Below, piece by piece: positions 61,423 to 64,000 of a stretch of DNA of 64,000 nucleotides; position 1 is the stretch's first letter; each line of letters begins with the position of its first letter. Origin of the DNA: Streptomyces sp. R41 (lineage in GTDB: Bacteria > Actinomycetota > Actinomycetes > Streptomycetales > Streptomycetaceae); NCBI RefSeq assembly GCF_041053055.1, contig NZ_CP163443.1:1922001-1986000 (forward strand), read 5' to 3'. Made by a program: the position numbers and the translations under genes. The notes below the pieces were generated by a model that did not search any database, had not been told where the DNA came from, and was given only the letters and a program-made list of their open reading frames with translations.

Positions 61423-61445
61423 CCGGGGTGGCTCGGGGAAGGTTT

Positions 61446-61617
61446 TCGCCCCCTCCGCCCCTACCCGTCCCGTACCTGGGGGCTGCGCCCCCAGACCCCC
61501 GCTAAAAGATCGCGCAGTTCCCCGCGCCCCTTTTAGGGGCGCGGGGAACTGCGCGATCAACCCCCACCCACCCGCAGCCGACAGGCTGGTCGGGGCGGGT
61601 AGGGGCGGAGGGGGCGA
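61446..61617. repeat. Intergenic repeat module with 22-bp perfect terminal inverted repeats and a 23-bp hairpin
   Basis: Ends 61446-61467 and 61596-61617 are perfect 22-base inverted copies. Inside, a CTGGGGGC/GCCCCCAG-type stem precedes GATCGCGCAGTTCCCCGCG..., a perfect 23-bp stem (61508-61530 with 61536-61558, TTTTA loop). I recall the inner hairpin from many Streptomyces intergenic regions. It lies between convergent genes and would stop transcription from both sides. It shares ends with 35213-35393. Confidence 0.85.
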
Positions 61618-61630
61618 GATACCCCTTGGC

Positions 61631-62716
61631 TCAGCTCGCCAGCGCTTCCTCCGGGGTCTCGCTCGGGCGGGGTTCCGAGACGCGTAGGGGCGGAATCTCT
61701 CGGTGTGCCGGGTCCCGTACCTCGCCGACCAGCAGCTCCAGGACGTCCTCCAGGGCCACGAGCCCCAGCACCTTGCCCGAAGCGTCGGCGACCTGGGCAA
61801 GGTGGGTCGCGGCGCGACGCATCACGGTCAACGCGTCGTCCAGCGGAAGTTCGCACCGCAGGGTCGTCATCGGCCGCCAGATCTGCTGCGGCACCGCCCG
61901 CTCGGACTCCTCCAGGTCGAGTACGTCCTTCACATGCAGATAGCCCATGAAGGCACCGTTCTCGGCGGCCACCGGGAAGCGGGAGTACCCGGTGCGCGCG
62001 GTGAGCGCGACGACCTGGCCCGGGGTGACCGAGGGCCCAACGGTCACCAGGGAGTCGCGGTCCAGGAGGACGTCGGTGACCGGGCGGGAGCCCAGCTCCA
62101 GGGCGTCCTCCAGACGCTCCTGCTCCTCCGGTTCCAACAGGCCCGCCTGGCCCGAGTCCTCGACCAGCCGGTTGAGCTGTTCGCTGGTGAAGACCGCCTC
62201 GACCTCGTCCCTCGGCTCCACACGGAACAGCTTCAGGATCAGCCGGGCGCAGGCGCCCAGGCCGACGGTGACCGGCCGGCACAGCCGCGCGAAGGCGACC
62301 AGGCCGGGACTCAGCCACAGCGCCGTCTTCTCGGGCGCGGCCATAGCCAGGTTCTTCGGCACCATCTCGCCGATGACGAGGTGGAGGAAGACGACGAGGG
62401 CGAGCGCGATGACGTATCCGAGGGGGTGGATCAGCCCGTCGGGCAGATGAATCGCCTCGAAGACCGGCTCCAGCAGATGGGCGACGGTCGGCTCGGCGAC
62501 CGCGCCGAGCGTCAACGAGCAGACGGTGATGCCGAATTGGGCCGCGGCCATCATCTGCGGGAGCCGCTCGAGGCCGTACAGGACCTGTCGGGCCCGCGCG
62601 GTCCCCAGCGGTTCGATCTGGCTGCGCCGCACGGAGACGAGCGCGAACTCGGCGCCGACGAAGAAGCCATTGGTGAGCACCAGCAGCGCGGCGAAAAGGA
62701 GTTGGAGCACGCTCAT
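61631..62716 (-). CDS. HCC/CNNM (CorC/HlyC-type) membrane protein
   Basis: 361 residues. The DUF21 membrane domain (about 1-200) starts LLFAALLVLTNGFFVGAEFA and has VVFLHLVIGEMVPKNLAMAA. A pair of CBS domains follows (VTDVLLDRDSLVTVGPSVTP, SRFPVAAENGAFMGYLHVKD, then GLVALEDVLELLVGEVRD). The C-terminal CorC/HlyC domain is essentially absent, leaving a short tail. The family is linked to Mg2+ or Co2+ transport. Its start overlaps the stop of the upstream paralogue (ATGA). Confidence 0.92.
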   Translation of the reverse strand: MSVLQLLFAALLVLTNGFFVGAEFALVSVRRSQIEPLGTARARQVLYGLERLPQMMAAAQFGITVCSLTLGAVAEPTVAHLLEPVFEAIHLPDGLIHPLGYVIALALVVFLHLVIGEMVPKNLAMAAPEKTALWLSPGLVAFARLCRPVTVGLGACARLILKLFRVEPRDEVEAVFTSEQLNRLVEDSGQAGLLEPEEQERLEDALELGSRPVTDVLLDRDSLVTVGPSVTPGQVVALTARTGYSRFPVAAENGAFMGYLHVKDVLDLEESERAVPQQIWRPMTTLRCELPLDDALTVMRRAATHLAQVADASGKVLGLVALEDVLELLVGEVRDPAHREIPPLRVSEPRPSETPEEALAS

Positions 62717-64000
62717 CGGACGGCCTCCGCAGCGGGCGCGGTCCGCACGAAGCGGACGCGTTCGGCGCGGTAGTGCCCGACCTGGCGCACCGACAGGCGC
62801 CAGCCGGGGAGTTCGGCCTTGTCGCCGGGGGCGGGGATCCGGCCGAGCAGGTCGGCGACGAGGCCCGCGACGGTCTCGTACGGCCCCTCGGGCACGTCGA
62901 GTCCTATGCGCAGCAGGACGTCCACCCGGCAGCTGCCGTCGGCGTCCCACGCGGGCCGCCCGTCCTCGGGCGGCGCCGCCGCGAGTTCGGGCAGGTCCTG
63001 CCCGTCGTGTTCATCGCGGACCTCGCCGACGAGTTCCTCGACGATGTCCTCCAGGGTGACGACGCCCGCCGTACCGCCGTACTCGTCGACGACGACGGCG
63101 ATCGGCTGCTCGCTGCGCAGCTGCTCCAGAAGGGGCTGCACGGGCAGCGTCTCCGGGACCAGCAGCGGGGCCTGGGCGATCCTGCCGACGGGGGTGCGCA
63201 GCCGGTCGCGCGAGGGGATCGCGAGGGCGTCCTTGAGGTGCACCATGCCGACGATCTCGTCGATCCGCTCCCGGTAGACGGGGAAGCGGGACAGGCCGGT
63301 GGCGCGGGTGAGGTTGACGACATCCTCGGCGGTCGCCGACGACTGCAGCGCGCTGACCTTCACGCGCGGGGTCATGACGTGCTGCGCGGTCAGGTCGGCG
63401 AGCGAGATGGTCCGTACGAAGAGATCCGCGGTGTCCTGCTCCAGGGCACCGGCCTGCGCCGAGTGCCGGGCGAGCGAGACGAGTTCTCCGGGGGTGCGGG
63501 CGGAGGCCAGCTCCTCGGCGGGCTCGACGCCGAGAGCCCGTACGAGCCGGTTGGCGACCGCGTTGAGGGCGGCGATGACCGGCCGGAACAGCCGCGAGAA
63601 GATGTGCTGCGGGCCCGCCACGAAGCGAGCGACCTGCAGGGGCTTGGACACCGCCCAGTTCTTGGGCACGAGTTCGCCGATGACCATCTGCACGGCCGAG
63701 GCGAGCAGCATGCCGACCACCACGGCGACACCGGACACGGCGCCTTCGGGGATGCCGATCGCGGTGAACGGGCCGTGCAGCAGCTCGGCGAGCGCCGGTT
63801 CGGCGAGCATGCCGACGACGAGCGAGGTGATGGTGATGCCGAGCTGGGTACCGGAGAGCTGGAAGGACAGCTCCTTGAGCGAGTTCACGACGGTCTGAGC
63901 CCGTCGGTCGCCGTCGGCCGCGGCCTTCTCGGCGTCGGGGCGCTCGACCGTGACGAGGCCGAACTCCGCCGCGACGAAGAAGCCGTTGGCGAGAATCAGC
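62713..64000 (-). CDS. HCC/CNNM (CorC/HlyC-type) membrane protein, 5' end cut by window edge
   Basis: At least 428 residues; the start lies beyond the window. Visible are ANGFFVAAEFGLVTVERPDA, a DUF21 domain with MVIGELVPKNWAVSKPLQ, two CBS domains (QHVMTPRVKVSALQSSATAE, SRFPVYRERIDEIVGMVHLK, VVTLEDIVEELVGEVRDEHD), and a full C-terminal CorC/HlyC domain (ETVAGLVADLLGRIPAPGDK, ELPGWRLSV). Tandem long-short HCC pairs are common in actinobacteria; both probably work in the same membrane complex for divalent cations. Confidence 0.93.
   Translation of the reverse strand, partial: LILANGFFVAAEFGLVTVERPDAEKAAADGDRRAQTVVNSLKELSFQLSGTQLGITITSLVVGMLAEPALAELLHGPFTAIGIPEGAVSGVAVVVGMLLASAVQMVIGELVPKNWAVSKPLQVARFVAGPQHIFSRLFRPVIAALNAVANRLVRALGVEPAEELASARTPGELVSLARHSAQAGALEQDTADLFVRTISLADLTAQHVMTPRVKVSALQSSATAEDVVNLTRATGLSRFPVYRERIDEIVGMVHLKDALAIPSRDRLRTPVGRIAQAPLLVPETLPVQPLLEQLRSEQPIAVVVDEYGGTAGVVTLEDIVEELVGEVRDEHDGQDLPELAAAPPEDGRPAWDADGSCRVDVLLRIGLDVPEGPYETVAGLVADLLGRIPAPGDKAELPGWRLSVRQVGHYRAERVRFVRTAPAAEAVR

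Overview
The window is chromosomal DNA from a Streptomyces, or a very close relative. It is strongly GC-rich, uses GTG and TTG starts freely, and contains almost no TTA codons. It carries genus-typical families: a conservon, the SmeA/SffA sporulation pair, RbpA behind a SigR-type promoter, Ppm1, a GH18 chitinase behind DasR/chitinase-type repeats, and paired HCC/CorC proteins. The block from about 33 to 52 kb (smeA, sffA, MocR regulator, yczE-like, GDPD, MFS, rbpA, fxsA, ppm1, amidohydrolase, Lrp, acyl-CoA dehydrogenase, chitinase) matches, as I remember it, the S. coelicolor order around SCO1415-SCO1429. This looks like core chromosome. I see no tRNA, rRNA, CRISPR array, intact transposon or prophage.

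Layout. 0-4 kb: the 3' part of an EAL-CBS-GGDEF protein, then glpF-glpK for glycerol uptake and phosphorylation. 4-13 kb: a minus-strand conservon (CvnA kinase-like, CvnB roadblock, CvnC DUF742, CvnD GTPase). A complete 1217-residue ATP-dependent 5-oxoprolinase sits between cvnC and cvnD, and its stop codon overlaps the cvnD start. 13-14.5 kb: two decayed, divergently oriented IS5-type transposase fragments flank a small secreted protein. 14.5-22 kb: a three-gene MukBEF/MksBEF/JetABC-like condensin operon (kleisin-like, MukE-like, SMC-like) with no JetD/MksG nuclease gene. The SMC Walker B reads Asp-Asn instead of Asp-Glu. 22-27.6 kb: a GntR/FCD regulator divergent from an operon of MFS transporter, DUF1445 (D-glutamate cyclase-like), pxpA, pxpB and pxpC. 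This is the second and unrelated 5-oxoprolinase in the window. 27.7-30.8 kb: two GT4 glycosyltransferases and an SGNH hydrolase, translationally coupled. 31-33 kb: HEAT-repeat and ankyrin proteins.

33-36 kb: smeA-sffA; SffA has lost the Walker A lysine. 35-41 kb: MocR regulator/YczE pair, GDPD, Atg22-like MFS, rbpA, fxsA. 41-48 kb: ppm1, a YtcJ-like amidohydrolase, an Lrp regulator, a Cys-rich small protein, a phosphotransferase and a DUF protein. 48-57 kb: acyl-CoA dehydrogenase, chitinase, TetR, a tiny membrane protein, secreted M1 aminopeptidase, secreted C39-like peptidase, APC permease. 57-64 kb: a TPR-like protein, a nucleoside kinase-like P-loop protein, a possible small RNA, a CbxX/EccA-like AAA ATPase and two HCC-family membrane proteins, the second cut by the window edge.

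Themes. Glutamate/5-oxoproline metabolism appears twice. Chromosome-handling proteins appear twice (orphan condensin, SffA), both with altered nucleotide-binding motifs. Three genes carry a rare TTA codon and so are candidates for bldA control: the M1 peptidase, the TPR-like protein and the CbxX-like ATPase. Several genes (ppm1, acyl-CoA dehydrogenase, pxpC, lrp) have short tandem duplications that include or abut the stop codon. Convergent gene ends carry strong hairpins, and in two places a GC-rich intergenic module bounded by inverted repeats.
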